Notes: a model not told the origin generated them from the sequence alone. A stretch of DNA of 64,000 nucleotides from Elephas maximus indicus (GCF_024166365.1 NC_064839.1:32872378-32936377); one strand, 5' to 3'; counted from the stretch's first letter, positions 22,223 through 33,640 are shown. Numbers and translations are program-made.

Positions 22223-22384
22223 TATATATATATATATATTCTTCCACCCCATTCTCCACCTCCATACAGGTGTCCACGAACTTAGTGAGTGTCCTTGGGC
22301 AAGGCCCTCCCTTTCTGGGACCTCTGTTTGCCTAGCTGTATAATGGACTTCCCAACCATTCATCCATGGAAAAACAAGGGCAAC

Positions 22385-22505
22385 TATGTAAAGGACAGAC
22401 TCCCAGGCCCTGCCCTGGGGGATCCCAGATCTGCTGGTCTGGGGTGAGGCCCAGGTATCGATAGTTTTTGAAAGCTCCCCAGGTGACCCCCATGAGTGAC
22501 AGAAT
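22385..22505. repeat. MER5A-like remnant
   Basis: 'agactcccaggccctgcc...gatctgctggtctggggtgaggcccaggtatcgatagtttttgaaagctccccaggtga' is a good MER5-type match. Confidence 0.75.
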
Positions 22506-22574
22506 CTGAACCTCCCTTCCCAGCTTCTTGACTGTCACAGGTTCTGGGCCCACCTTTTGCTCCACTATCTTCCA

Positions 22575-22740
22575 AGCACCTCACTGACTTTTCTTTACCT
22601 CAACAGCCTTGTGAGGTTAAGGCTATGATTATCCCCATTTTACAGATGAGGAAACTGAGGCTCAAGGAAGGACACGACTGGTTAACCATCACAACAAAAA
22701 CAGAGGCAGGACACCTGGATCCCTGCCCGATATTTTGATA
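22575..22740 (-). repeat. MIR SINE, inverted
   Basis: 'gaggttaaggctatgattatccccattttacagatgaggaaactgaggctcaagg' is a strong MIR tail-core match. Confidence 0.8.
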
Positions 22741-23002
22741 CCCAACCAAATCCCACAATTCAGACTGGCTCCTTAGAGCTGGAACCCCCTCACGCCCACA
22801 CCCACTAGGGAGAAGCTCATCTGGTCCCCTTAAGCCAAGAATGGCTGTTTCCCCTCTCCCCACCCAACCCACCCCCAGGGTCCCTCCGTCCTCCCCATCA
22901 CCTATAAATCTGCTCCCCAAGCACCCCAGTATATCACAGGGTCACGGGGGGCCAGGTGGACTGAGGCTTGATTTCTGGCTTTGCTACAGCCCTGCTAATT
23001 GA

Positions 23003-23212
23003 ATGTTGTTGTGGCTGTTTTTAGGTGCCATTGAGTCGATTCCAACCCATAGTGACCCCGTGTGACAAGTAGAACTTCCCCATAGGGTTTTCTTGGCTGT
23101 CATCTGCGGAAGCAGATCACCAGGTCTTTCCCCCATGGAGCCACTGGTGTGTTCAAACCCCAATCTTTCAGTTAGCAGCAGAGTGCTTAACCGTTGCACC
23201 ACCAGGGCTGCT
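23003..23212 (-). repeat. AfroSINE, inverted, near the CDH5 promoter
   Basis: 'aatgttgttgtggctgtttttaggtgccattgagtcg' to 'agtgcttaaccgttgcaccaccagggc'. It is full-length with the longer middle segment ('ctgtcatctgcggaagcagatc') and ends about 0.36 kb before the first exon. Confidence 0.93.
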
Positions 23213-23429
23213 TTGCTAGGTGAATAAGTGCCTTAAACTTGTTGGGCATCAGTTTCCTGGGTTGTAAAATGTGGGTAATAACATTTTCATTCAGGGTTAC
23301 AATGGGTGGTGTAGGTCCAGGGGCCCCCACGGACTAGGCCCTTGAGATATTGAGCTCAGGGGCCCAGGGATGAGGTCTGGAGTCAGGGTTCGAGTTCAGC
23401 CAGGTCCAGAGTTAGGCCTCCATGTGGAC

Positions 23430-23570
23430 AGCCTATCTGGGCGAGGTGGCCGCCCACCTCGGGACCTGCCTATCTGCAATCGGCCCGGCCCTCACAAAGG
23501 AACAATAACAGGAAAACCTGAAGGGGCGGCAGCCAGGCCTCCCTTGCTGGCTGGGTGTGGCTCCCCCTGC
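23430..23570 (+). promoter_or_regulatory. CDH5: CDH5 proximal promoter (predicted)
   Basis: This non-repetitive, GC-rich block just before exon 1 has no TATA box. It contains two copies of CCTATCTG (23432-23439 and 23469-23476; GATA-type sites on the reverse strand), AACAGGAA at 23507-23514 and a GC box GGGGCGG at 23523-23529. AACAGGAA is an ETS site inside a FOX:ETS-like core, the arrangement known from endothelial control regions. ETS/GATA/FOX control of VE-cadherin is established for other mammals. The exact start site cannot be read from sequence. Confidence 0.6.
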
Positions 23571-23659
23571 CCCAGAGTCAGACAGCCGAGCTGCACAGAG
23601 CTCCACACCACATTCAGCCCTGGACAGAGAGCGTGACGGAACAGAAGCCCACAGGCACG
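23571..23659 (+). other. CDH5: CDH5 exon 1, non-coding (5' boundary approximate)
   Basis: The 3' boundary is supported by the strong donor GGCACG|GTGAGT (intron begins 23660). Joining it to exon 2 places a short 5' UTR before the start codon at 34022, in keeping with the VE-cadherin gene having a non-coding first exon separated by a long intron. The exon contains no ATG. The 5' end is a guess placed just downstream of the promoter motifs; a transcript end would settle it. Confidence 0.6.
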
Positions 23660-26600
23660 GTGAGTGAGGGTCCCCACACCCCATTGTACCTCAGACCCAC
23701 CGCCATATGCCCAAGAAGGGAGGGTCGTCAGCTTCCCCATCTCTAGAATGGCCGTGTCAGGCTCCCAAGGGAGAACTGCTCCTGTGGTGTAGAATGGGCC
23801 TCCCCCTGCTCAGCGTAGTTGGGGAAAGTACACTCAGAGGTGCTGTCGCAGGGCAGAAACAGGGGTTCTCAGGCTGGGTGAGAAGGTGAGAGCTCGACTG
23901 TCCCACAAATGGACTCTCCAGCTCAGTGTAACCCCAGGGCCCACCGAGCCTCAGAGGCCCACTGGTTTCCGTCTGTGCCAGTCTCAGAGAGGGCAAGATT
24001 CTTTCCAAATCACCCAGCACACCAAGGGCAGAGGATTGGCACCCACGCCTTGGCTCCCCCTCAGTGCCCCTTACCCCATGGGAGCAGATTCATCGAGGCC
24101 TGACATCACCCCAACCACAGCTGAGCTCTGTGTTGAAATTCAGGGAAGGAGGCCAGAAAGGAGCTCTGAGCCTTGTGCCCTCTCTGTCAGCCAAAGCCCC
24201 AGTTTCAGGATAGGCACACTGAGGCCTAACCTCAGCTCTGGGCACGTGGGGTGCTGTCTATGGGAATTCCCTATGCACTGTGGAGCTGTGGTCAGGAAAA
24301 TGGCCTATCCTTTGTCCCCCAACACCCACACACCCACAGGCTGGACAGGAAGGACCCAGGGTCCTTACATCTGAGGGCAGCCCCCTGGGACAGCCTGGAG
24401 AACAGGCGGTCTGGGGCAGAGCTCAGCTTGGAGCCAGCCATCCTGGGTTCAGGCCCTGGCTCTACCGCTCACTCCCTATGTGAGCTTGGAAACTTACTCA
24501 CCAGTGGCAACCTCAGTTTGCTTGTCTGAACAATGGGGATAGCAAATATTTTTGCAATTCATTGTGAGACCTGGAGTTCCGCGCATAGAAACTTCTTAGG
24601 CAATGGGGCTTCTTATTTTACCATTATCAACAGCACCACAAGGTAGGGATAGTCTTTCTCCATTTCTCTGTGGCAACAACTGAGATTTGGAGGAGTTCCG
24701 TAAGAGCTGGTGGGAGATCTGATGCAGCACCACATGGCTTCTTATCTCTGTCTTCTCATCTGTAAAATGGAGGAAAAGTCTTTTCATGAGCCCATTAAAT
24801 GAGGTGAGTGGTGTCCACATCTGGCACTGGGAATGGCTCCAAGTAGGGAGATCCTTCAGGAATTGTGGCTGATTTCCCTGCAACCCCAGGGCTGACCGTG
24901 ACTGTGAATGTCACGAACATTTGAGCGCCTGAGCACAGTTCGAGGCCACTAGACTGAACCCAGGCCCCATCATGGATGGTTCAGGAGCCCCCCAAGTAAG
25001 AGGGAGTGGGTGGAAGTGAGGGGGCACCAAGTCAGTTATTGCTTTGGGGAGCACTTGTCGGCACCTGCAAACTTCTGGGCACTGTGCTTGACCCCAGTGG
25101 AGGTGAGAGGGCAGGACCTCTGCCCTGTGTGGTGGCAGATAGGATTCTAACGGGACACAAAGGGCATCCTGGGGATGCAAGGCAGAGGACCTAGACAGGC
25201 TGGTGCAGCCGGAGGGCTTTATACAGGGAGCGGCAGAAGGGGCAGGAGGGCCGGTGATATGAGTACCAGCACAGTAGCTTTGGTTCACCCGTAGGCAGCG
25301 GGGAGCCCTGTTTCCCCTATCTGGCCTGTGTCCAGCCTGCCTGTGGGCCCCAGTCTGCAGGGCAGCAGATGACCCTCCGAGAGTCCAAGAGCTGCTGAAC
25401 CCCCAGGCAGCCCCACCTATTCTGGCTTACTGGGGGGGAGGGTCTACTGGCCTTGAAGGGGTTAAGCCACCCGTCTGAAGCAATTGTGCAGCTGAACAAG
25501 GGCCGGACATGAAAGCAGGAAGCCAGAGGGGGCCACACTGATTTTCTCCCAAGTCGAATGACTCACAGCTCTGTTGCTGCCTTGGGGACACACAGTGGGC
25601 ACAATAGCCACCAGCCCAGGAAAAATCTCAGGCCCTTCACCTAACATGGACCCATCCCTGCTACACCCATCACCTCTCTGCAGCCCCTCAGCAGTTCTGC
25701 AGCTGCTACAGATACTCCCATTTGACAGGTGGGACAACCGAGGCCAAGAGCAGCTGAGCAGCCAGTCTGAGGTCACATGGCTATTATGAGGTGGAAGCAG
25801 GATATGAGTGAGACCCAGCCCCTTCTGACCCCACAGCCCATGCCACACTCCATAGTGAAGTTCAGAGAGGGGAAGACCAAGAGGAATGACCCTGACAGTT
25901 TGAGTGACAGACTCGGCACAAGGACAAGCCAATGGCCTGATACTCCTAGGGAAGTAATGTTCTAGCAGACAGGCCCTGCACTCGGAAGCTTGGCTTCTGG
26001 CTGGGGAGATAGTGAAAACCTGCCTTGAACCAGGGCCAAGCTGGGGTTGGGTAGAGAAATCACAGAAGGCTTGCTGGAGGAAGAGCAGGAACCCTAGGTG
26101 CTGTGAGCCCCTCTGCTTTCTGAGTCTTAGTCTTCCAATCTCTCTAGGGCAATTGTCCTTAAGGTCACTCAGAAACCCCTAGACTGTCTGCCTCGGGCCT
26201 TGGTGGGAATGGTCAGGTCCTGGCAGGTGCAGATACTAGAAGGAGAGGGAAGTGGGCCTACAGAAGGGTCGGGGGAGGGCCAGGCAGGCGGTGAATGAGA
26301 TTTCCTTCTGGAGAGGAATAGAGGGAAGGAGGAGGTGGGCCCAGGGCAGAATCAGGAAATGGGGCTGGGTGTAAGTCCACCAGTGGAGCCCACAGCTCCC
26401 AGGCTGCAGGGGATGGGGAGACGGAAGGTGGAGACGGCCACACACTTACTGAGGACCTACTGCATGCCTGGATTCCCACCCAGGATCTCCTTTAAATGTC
26501 CTGTCCACGGAGGCAGCTGTGGTTGCCTTCTTTACAGATGAGGCATCTGGGGCTCAGAGAGGGCAAGAGATGGGCCTGTGGTCACACAGTTCATGAATAG

Positions 26601-27480
26601 GCAGGTGTGTGAGATATGTTTTGCTGTCCCCATTGTCCCCTAGTCCTGCAGGGAGTACAGCAGGCAAAGTAGGCTCCCCTGACAGATTCAAGGTCAGGAA
26701 GCCCCAGAGGAGGCTGGAAAAGACTTCCCAGGGTAAGTGTTCTTTCCTTGAACAGGGGTATAGACTGGATGACCCCCTGGGGTCCAGAGAACCCCAGCTC
26801 AAATTCGTTTCAAATTGCAAACCAAGTCTGGTGAATTGATAGTATCGACCTCAAAGCTTATGTTGAGAAGGATTCTGGGGCTGAGTTCAAGTCCAGTGGG
26901 AATAAACACTGTGATTGACTAGTGATGTCTGCCATGGGTGAGAAGTGGTAACTGGTATCCACGAGCTCTGTTTTGCCACCCTCACCTTAAGAGATTCCCC
27001 GCACAGGGGTACATGCATGTTTATCAGAGCCCTTAAGAAAGATAATCTCATTGTTCCCAGAAGATCCAAATCCTAATGGCAGTGTGTCCTACAATGCAAT
27101 GGGCCATTAGAGGAGCTATCTGGGGACAAAGAGGAGCTTCTTTGCCTTATAACAACTATTACACCTGCTCTGGACACCCAAGGTGTTGTCTGCAAAGTAT
27201 GCAGATTTGTTCCTAAATCCTGTGGGTAAGGAGGGAACCAGTGGCAAAATCAGAACTAGACACCAAGCCCAGGCTGACAGGCAGCAATAGGGACATCGAA
27301 ACTCTAAGCTCTGGGACCTTGAGTTTATGCTTCTGGATACTGGAACAGAGTGGCGACTTGGGGGACACAAGACAGAAGGAAGCCAGACAGTCAGGCGAGA
27401 AAGGCAGAGGCTGTGCTGGGGCTGGAGTCAGTCAGAAGACCTCATGAAGAAGGTGTCCCGGCGTTTGAAAAGAAATAAGC
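23660..27480. other. CDH5 intron 1, proximal part, no gene
   Basis: Largely unique, moderately GC-rich sequence with few AfroSINEs. Old MIR remnants lie near 24430-24590 (+), 25690-25800 (inverted) and 26445-26600 (inverted). The low density of recent insertions in the first 3.8 kb after the promoter would fit intronic regulatory sequence, but no specific element can be named. Confidence 0.45.
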
Positions 27481-27487
27481 GTTCACC

Positions 27488-27712
27488 CAGGAGTCCCTGG
27501 GTGGTGTCAATAGTTAAGTGTTCAGCTACTAACCAAAAGTTTGGTGGTTCTAATCCATCCAGAGGCACCTTGGAAAAAAAGGCCTGGTGATCTACTTCTA
27601 AAAGAGCACAGTCATTGAAAACCCTATGGAACACAGTTTTACTCTGTAACACAAGGGGTCGCCATGAGTCAGAATCAACTCAATGGCAATGGGTTTTTTT
27701 TTCTTTTTCTTT
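27488..27712 (+). repeat. AfroSINE, plus, with target duplication
   Basis: 'aggagtccctgggtggtgtcaatagttaag' to 'tggcaatgggttttttttctttttc'. It is flanked by AAGCGTTCACCCAGG and AAGCATTCACCCAGG, a diverged target-site duplication. Confidence 0.92.
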
Positions 27713-27719
27713 AAGCATT

Positions 27720-29135
27720 CACCCAGGGAATGCAAGGAAGGTTATTCCAGGTAGAGGGAACAGCCTGTTCAAAAAGCCTGCTCTTGAGAGGAAAAGCACT
27801 GTGTACTCCAGAAACTGCTATCTCCCCCCGCGTCTGGAAGGGACAGGGAGGTGGAGAAGAGAGGAGCTGGAGGGGTGGTCAGGGGGCACACCGTGCTGGG
27901 CCTTGAATGCTAGTTCAGGAGCTAGACTTCACCCTGCAGATTTGGGGAGCCAAGAAGGGGCTGTCAGTGGGGAGTCAAGAGAAGGAGGCTGTTGGCAGAA
28001 CCCCAATGGAGGGAATAAGGCCTGAGACACACAGGAGCAGGACCCAGGGCCTAACAGCCACAAACCGGGAGAAAATACCAAGGGGCAGTTCAGAGCTGCT
28101 CAGTCCTGCCCCCAACACCCCCATCTTCTGGCTCCCAGGGCCTCACCCTTCCTCCCAGGGTCTGTGGCTGCCAGGGCCCAGCTGTAAATCTGGGGCTCAT
28201 GGCAGACAATTCGGGAGTCCCTAAAGGAGTGTGGGGGTCATTGGGGTCAGTCCCTGGCCTGGACTGAGGCTGGAACTGGTGGGGGTGGGCCAGTAGTGGG
28301 AGAGCTGCCCAGGGCCACCCAGGGAGGCAGACCAAAGCTCATGCCCCACCTGCAGGCACACCTGTGTGTTCTGGGCTATCTCCTCCTCCCACTAGCGGTC
28401 CCTCGTCCCTGACCTGAGGCCTCTGGCCAGAGTCCAGAGCCAGCAGGAGACTGGGCTGGGACAGAGCATCCTATCCACCCACCCTCTGGGACTTTCCGTG
28501 GAGCAGGGCTCAGCTGCCAGATCTCAGCTGAAGGTGGGGTGCTGGGCGGGCCCACGGTGCCAGCTCAGGAGGGCAGCTGTGTGCACTCGTGTAGACGTGT
28601 TGGAGGGGTAGTGTGTCTACGTAGTCTGAGGATATGGTGTGTATATCGCATATCTGGAGCCTTCCTCTGTTCCCCCTAGGGCCTTCCAGCCTGCTCAACA
28701 ACTCCTCAGAGCTCAGATTTGGCTCTGAGGCCCAAGGGCTGAGCAGGGCTCTGGTCAGGCCAAGTAGGGGGCAGCTCAGTGGCGGGGGGCAGGACCAACC
28801 CGGGGGCATGGGTTCAGGCTTCCTAGGGCCTATTAGCTACAAAGCCAGTGGGTTCCAGGGAGCCCCCAAAAGGAATAGCTTCAGTCCCTCCCTCTCCTCC
28901 CTTCTTTCCCCTCTGTGTCCCCAGCCCCGCTTTTTGACGTTGTAATCTAAAGGACACAGAGCTGAGCAGACCTCTCAGCCCCTTCAAGGCCAAACCTCAG
29001 AAACAGATGGGAGCCCACAAATAGTGGGTCATCAAGAGAAGCAAGACTCCCCCTGGGACTGGGACCCCCAGACCAACCAGTGTCCTCTCCCCCTCTATCC
29101 CCTCTTCCAGTTTCCCATTCCCTCCACAACCAATC
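27720..29135. other. CDH5 intron 1, unique stretch
   Basis: No repeat family or coding frame is recognised. GC-rich, purine/pyrimidine-skewed text; the open frames present are on both strands and mutually overlapping. Confidence 0.35.
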
Positions 29136-29139
29136 ATGG

Positions 29140-29236
29140 CAATGGCACAGGACTGGGCAGCATTTCATTCTGTTGTGTATGGGGTCACCATGAGTTGGGG
29201 ACCAATTCAATGGCAGCTAACAACAACAACATTTTA
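29140..29236 (+). repeat. RTE/AfroSINE 3' terminus fragment
   Basis: 'gactgggcagcatttcattctgttgtgtatggggtcaccatgagttgggg' followed by (CAA)n. The preceding codons read like the last residues of the RTE ORF ('AFHSVVYGVTMSW'), so it is a very short RTE 3' end rather than a SINE. Confidence 0.7.
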
Positions 29237-29312
29237 TCATGTGATTAATGTCCATCTCCCCCATGGGGGTGGAGCTGGTGTTTGCTCACCATTTGTAGTT
29301 CAGTGCCTGCGA

Positions 29313-29518
29313 CATTGTTGTTGTTGTATGCCTTCAAGTCGCTTCTGACTCATGGTGACCCTACGTGACAAAGTAGAACTTCCCCACAGAGTTTTCTTGG
29401 CAGCAATCTTAATGAAAGCAGATCTCCAGGTCTTTCTCTCATGGAGTCGATGAGTAGGTTTGAACTGCCGATTTTTAGGGTAGCGGCCGAACACTTAACT
29501 GTTGTGCCACCAGGGCAC
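29313..29518 (-). repeat. AfroSINE, inverted
   Basis: 'ttgttgttgtatgccttcaagtcgcttctgactcatgg' to 'aacacttaactgttgtgccaccagggc'. Full length. Confidence 0.92.
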
Positions 29519-29529
29519 ATAAAAAAATG

Positions 29530-29682
29530 AAAAACCCATTGCTGTCAAGTCAATTCTGATTCATAGTGACTCTGTAGGACAAAAACTGCCCTATAGAGTT
29601 TCCAAGGAGCACCTGGTAGATTTGAACTTCCGACCATTTGGTTAGCAGCTGAGCTCTTAACCACTGCACCACCAGGCTCCTC
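29530..29682 (-). repeat. AfroSINE, inverted, inserted beside the previous copy
   Basis: 'aacccattgctgtcaagtcaattctgattcatag' to 'ctcttaaccactgcaccaccagg'. GGCACATAAAAAA occurs on both sides (about 29514-29526 and 29688-29700), so it inserted into the A-rich junction just after the preceding AfroSINE. Confidence 0.93.
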
Positions 29683-30884
29683 CCACGGCACATAAAAAAA
29701 AAAAATAGGCGCTAAATAAACATTTGTTGAGTGATTGCATGATCCCAGGGACTCCAAAGAGGGCTTCAGAGAAGTGGTGACATGTGACCTAAAGCTTGAA
29801 AGATAAGTCGCATTTTCAGGCAAAGGAGAGAGAACAGAAATTGCAAAGGCCAGGAGGGTGTAATGGAGCCTGACTGGTGTGGGGAGCCTCCATCTTGTGA
29901 GTGGTGGCTACTCACTAAGCACCACTGAGACCCACAGCTAACTGGGGAGAAGCAGACACAGGCATAGGACCTGGATTCTGTCCCCAGGGTGCTTGTTGGC
30001 TCAGCCTTTGGATCCACCCCTCAACCTTCAGTCTTGGCCCAGTATCCAGGTTCCAACCCCAACAGCCCCACCCACTGTAGACACACAGCCCCCGACCCTG
30101 GGAACTCTCCAAGGTCCTCACCTCCCATGTGGCAGGGGTGACCTCCGCCATCCCAGGGTTCTCAGAGGCTTCCTGCCCCTTATCCTAAGCTCCATGCTAC
30201 CTGCTAAGGGCGTTGGGTCACCCACTCTGTCCTCTGATTTGGAGCCCCCAGGACCTACTCAGACTGATCGAAGGCACAGAGGGCCTTCCCTTACCCTCAA
30301 ATCCATTTTGAGTTGCACCAAATGCCTCTCACGTGGCTCCAAGGAAAGCAGCATCGTCCTGGATCCTGGGTGACAGGAACATGAGCAGGCGCCTGGGTTC
30401 TGTATGCCCCACATGCACATCTGAGTTGCCAGTGTGACCCCTCAGCTCACCACGGCTGTCAGGCAATTTCCCAGGCTGCTCAGCTGGGGGGTTCTGGGCA
30501 CAGGAATCACTCCCAAAGTCCTCAGGCCCTCTGGGCTTCTGTGGGGCCCAAATCCACCCAGCAACAACAAAGTCTCCTCAAAAACTAGGTGAAAGTAACC
30601 AAGAGACATGACTCCGACTTGTTAAAAGGAAAAGGGTGACAATAAGCTTGCCCAGCTGTGACTCTGACCACGCCTCCAGAAGCTGCTGCCAAGGGGAATT
30701 CTCTTTCCCACTGTGGCTATAGCAAATCCTGCAGGCCCCGACTTCCTCTCCATCAGTAGAAGGAAGAGGAACGATTGTCCAGCAAAATCATTTTTGCTTG
30801 GCCCCCATTTTGGTGGCCAAATTTCTAACACAAAAGGCAAAAATACACAGAAAGGACCCTCTGAGACTGGGTGTAGACGGAGCC

Positions 30885-31075
30885 CAGAATTTAGAGAAAG
30901 GTAGATGATGAGGGTTCCAGATTCATCACTTATGAGTCTCTGGGCCTCAGCTTCTTCATCTGTGAAATGGGGGTGGTAATTTCTACATCCTGGGAACCGT
31001 GTGGGAATTAAAAGAGAAAGTATATCTGAAAGGCAGGCACTGAGAACAGTTTATTATTGTGTGTGAATGTGAACA
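30885..31075 (+). repeat. MIR SINE
   Basis: 'ttccagattcatcacttatgagtctctgggcctcagcttcttcatctgtgaaatggggg...gtgggaattaaaagag' is a good MIR match. Confidence 0.7.
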
Positions 31076-31084
31076 TCACTTCAA

Positions 31085-31325
31085 CCTCCTCTTCTGTCAA
31101 CACATCTCCTTTTTTCTGCCTCTGATCCTCCTGCCTCCCTCTTACAAGGACCCCTGTGATGACCTTGGGCCCACCTGCATAGTCCAGGATAATCTTCCCA
31201 TCACAAGATCCTTTAATTAATCACATCTGCAAATTCCCTTTTACCATTTAAGGTAATGTAGTTACGGAGTGTGAGGATTAGGACATGACATTTTGGGGGG
31301 GCCATAATTCAGCCCACCACACCAA
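31085..31325 (-). repeat. MaLR-type LTR remnant (probable)
   Basis: 'cttacaaggacccctgtgatgaccttgggcccacc...tcacatctgcaaattcccttttacc...aattcagcccacca' resembles the inverted internal part of a common mammalian MaLR LTR. It is non-coding and old. Confidence 0.5.
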
Positions 31326-31424
31326 CTTGGCCACCTCTTCTTATACCCCACTCTCCCTGGCTTATTTCTATCTGACTCAGAAGCCTCCTTTTGGTTCCTC
31401 AAACTCACTAGCCATTTTTCCACC

Positions 31425-31785
31425 TCAGGGCCTTTGCACCTGCTGGTGCTTCTGCCTGGCATACCCTTCCTTCCCCTGGCATTCTTAGGGCCGACTCTTC
31501 ATATTATTCATATGTTGACTTAAATGTCATCCGCTCAGAGAGGTCTTCCCTTTCCTCAAAGTCTCAGCCAGATACCCTCTCACTCTGTCACACACACCCT
31601 TATTGTTCCTTGAGAATCTCTGATCACTAGCTGACATTTTTCCTCGTTCACGTTTTCCTACTGTTCTCACAATAGTGTGCACTCCCTGAGGGCATGATCC
31701 TGTCTGCCACCTCGCTTACTACTGCACCCAGATGCCCAGCATGGAGGAAGGCATACAGCAGGTGCTCAACCTTCTGCCCCAGAAG
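31425..31785 (+). repeat. LINE-2 3' portion
   Basis: The order 'ctcagggcctttgcacctgctggtgcttctgcctgg', 'gacttaaatgtcatccgctcagagaggtcttccc', 'tgcactccctgagggcatgatcctgtctgcc' and 'gcaggtgctcaac' is the classical L2 3' end. Confidence 0.8.
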
Positions 31786-32654
31786 CCTAAGAATGTTCCC
31801 TCCCTCTTTCTCAGTTTCACTTCTGTTTGGTTTTTTTTTTTGGTCACTTCTTACTTGAGGGAGGAAGAAAGGGCCCAGACTTACAATTCCTTTCAGGGAA
31901 AAGAAGGAAATGGCCCACAGGACCCTGGCACAGCAAGGCTAGGTCAGCGGTCATGCCTGCCACATCCCCTGAGTCAGGACCAGCTTTCAGACCAGGACTC
32001 CTGACACCACCCCCCGCCCCACATTCCCTGCTCCAAGCCTTTGTCCATCGCTGTCCTCCTCAGGACTGGAACGCCTGCCCTTCCTACATTCTATCTCAAA
32101 GGGCTCCAGATAGCTTCCAACTTGACCCCTCTTTTATGACTGATGAAACTGAGGCCCAGAGGAGAAAGGGTCTCCCCCCAGGCACATGGCACCTTCATTC
32201 TGGGGGCCTGCTCCAGCATTTCTTCCCCACCCACCCCTAAGGTCCTACTTCCTCCTGGGCCAGGGCCAGTCTGGAGGGTGGGGACCTGAATGCTAAGGTC
32301 AGCCGTCACTGAGGCCATGGGCGCCAGTGGCTCAGGGGAAATGTTACCAGAGTTTAGAAATGCCTGTAATGTGCAGAGATCCAGCCTTCTCCTCAGGGTG
32401 ACAGGGAGACAGCTGGGGGCGGAGTCCCCATCCAGTGCCCCATGGGTGCCTCTGTCCTGCAGGCACAAGCCTGGTTCCCACTCACATCCACCTGCCTTCT
32501 TCTCCTGCCCCATCCCAGGAGCCACAGGTCAGTGACACAGGGACCCAGGATGCATGAGTTGATGGGGTCAGGATGAAGCTGGCCCTGGTCACTGGGAGGC
32601 CCCAGCTCCTGGCCCAGGCTGACCCCTCAGGTCTGGCTCCAAAGGCACACAGTC

Positions 32655-32808
32655 TGTTCAGTTGCACAGGGTTCTAAGCTGAGAAGGTCCTCATGCTTGG
32701 TTTCATGCTCTGCTGTCTCCATCTTGAACGTCTTAATAACATTTGACAAGGGTCCGTGTTTTCCTTTTGCACTGGGCCCCACAAATTATGTAGCTAGTCC
32801 TGTGAGCC
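32655..32808. repeat. Old interspersed repeat (family uncertain)
   Basis: 'ttcagttgcacagggttctaagctgagaaggtcctcatgcttggtttcatgctctgctgtctccatcttgaacgtc...actgggccccacaaattatg' is wording that recurs in many mammalian genomes. I recognise it as a dispersed repeat but cannot name the family. Confidence 0.5.
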
Positions 32809-32832
32809 CCGACTCTCACCCCTTTACCCCAG

Positions 32833-32964
32833 CCCTCCTGGAAAAATGCAGGTGCTCGTATTACTGGTCACCATGTTGAGCACCTGCCTAGGCCTGCTGG
32901 CAGCTGTAGGTGCCACCGCTGCCCTGTGACAGCTCCTAAACTGATCACATCTGGTGACTCTGGG
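32833..32964 (+). pseudogene. Partial duplicate of CDH5 coding exon 2 (pseudo-exon)
   Basis: About 1.2 kb upstream of exon 2, the + strand carries a polypyrimidine tract and acceptor (tttaccccag, AG at 32831-32832). Next comes 'ccctcctggaaaa', like the leader that precedes the real start codon. Then a start codon at 32846 opens 27 codons closely matching the exon 2 signal peptide: M-Q-x-L at the start, and the core reads [12 protein letters not shown] against [12 protein letters not shown] in exon 2. A TGA at 32927-32929 ends it. Similarity fades after about 85 bases, just where the propeptide code would begin. A donor-like GG|GTGAGG follows at 32965. The best reading is a tandem duplication of the exon's 5' part, now non-coding. 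If spliced, it would add an upstream ORF to the CDH5 leader rather than a domain. Confidence 0.72.
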
Positions 32965-33149
32965 GTGAGGGCCTGACCCTCTGGCTTAAGACATCTGGGT
33001 TCTGAGCATCAAAAGAAAGCTGCCACAAGGACTCTCAGGCTGGCTACAGGGGGCATATGTGTTCAAAGGGACCCTTTTAAGTCCCACCTCATGGCAGCTG
33101 CTAGGGCAAGGAAGACAGTAGGAAACAGCATGAACTTGGGGGCCAGACA

Positions 33150-33325
33150 GACTCAGAATTCCTGGCTCTGCTCCTTGCAGGCTGTGTGATCCCAGGAACA
33201 TTACTGAATGTCTCCATTCCACAGCTCATCTACAAAATGAGGATTCCACTTATACCCACCTTGAGGGCTATTGGGTAGAATAAATGAGAAAACACATGTA
33301 AAGTGCTTGATATGGTGTCAGGCAA
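33150..33325 (+). repeat. MIR SINE
   Basis: 'attcctggctctgctccttgcaggctgtgtgatcccaggaacattactgaatgtctcc...ctacaaaatgagg' then 'gtaaagtgcttg': near full-length MIR. Confidence 0.75.
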
Positions 33326-33330
33326 ACAAT

Positions 33331-33500
33331 CCAAAACCAAACCAAACCCATTGCCATCAAGTCGATTCCAACTCACAGCCACCCTATAGGACAGAGTAGA
33401 ACTGCCCCATAGGGTTTCCAAGGAGCTCCTGGTGGATTCCAACTGCCGTCCTTTTGATCAGGATCCATAGTACTTAGCCACTCTGCCACCAGGGTTTCCA
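33331..33500 (-). repeat. AfroSINE, inverted, with target duplication
   Basis: 'aaaccaaaccaaacccattgccatcaagtcg' to 'tagccactctgccaccagggtttc'. CAGGCAAACAAT flanks both sides (about 33319-33330 and 33500-33511). It interrupts MIR/L2-type sequence. Confidence 0.93.
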
Positions 33501-33536
33501 GGCAAACAATAAGCACTAAATAAACATTAGTCTTTG

Positions 33537-33640
33537 AAGTCAGTCAGACTTGGGTTCCATTCTCAGCCCTACCAAGTACTTCGGTGTGAACTTAATTTCT
33601 CTGTGCCTTGGTTTTCTCATCTGCAAAATAAGGATAACCT
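33537..33640 (+). repeat. MIR SINE fragment
   Basis: 'gtcagtcagacttgggttccattctcagccctacc...cttaatttctctgtgccttggttttctcatctgcaaaat'. Confidence 0.75.

Noticed and set aside
21812-22363. A 183-codon minus-strand frame, overlapping a 155-codon plus frame.
   Set aside because: Two long frames on opposite strands in GC-moderate DNA, no domain, no splice context and an (AT)n run inside; treated as chance.
23370-23640. Open frames around the promoter as a coding first exon.
   Set aside because: They lack similarity to any protein. Exon 1 of VE-cadherin is non-coding, and the real start codon with signal peptide lies in exon 2.
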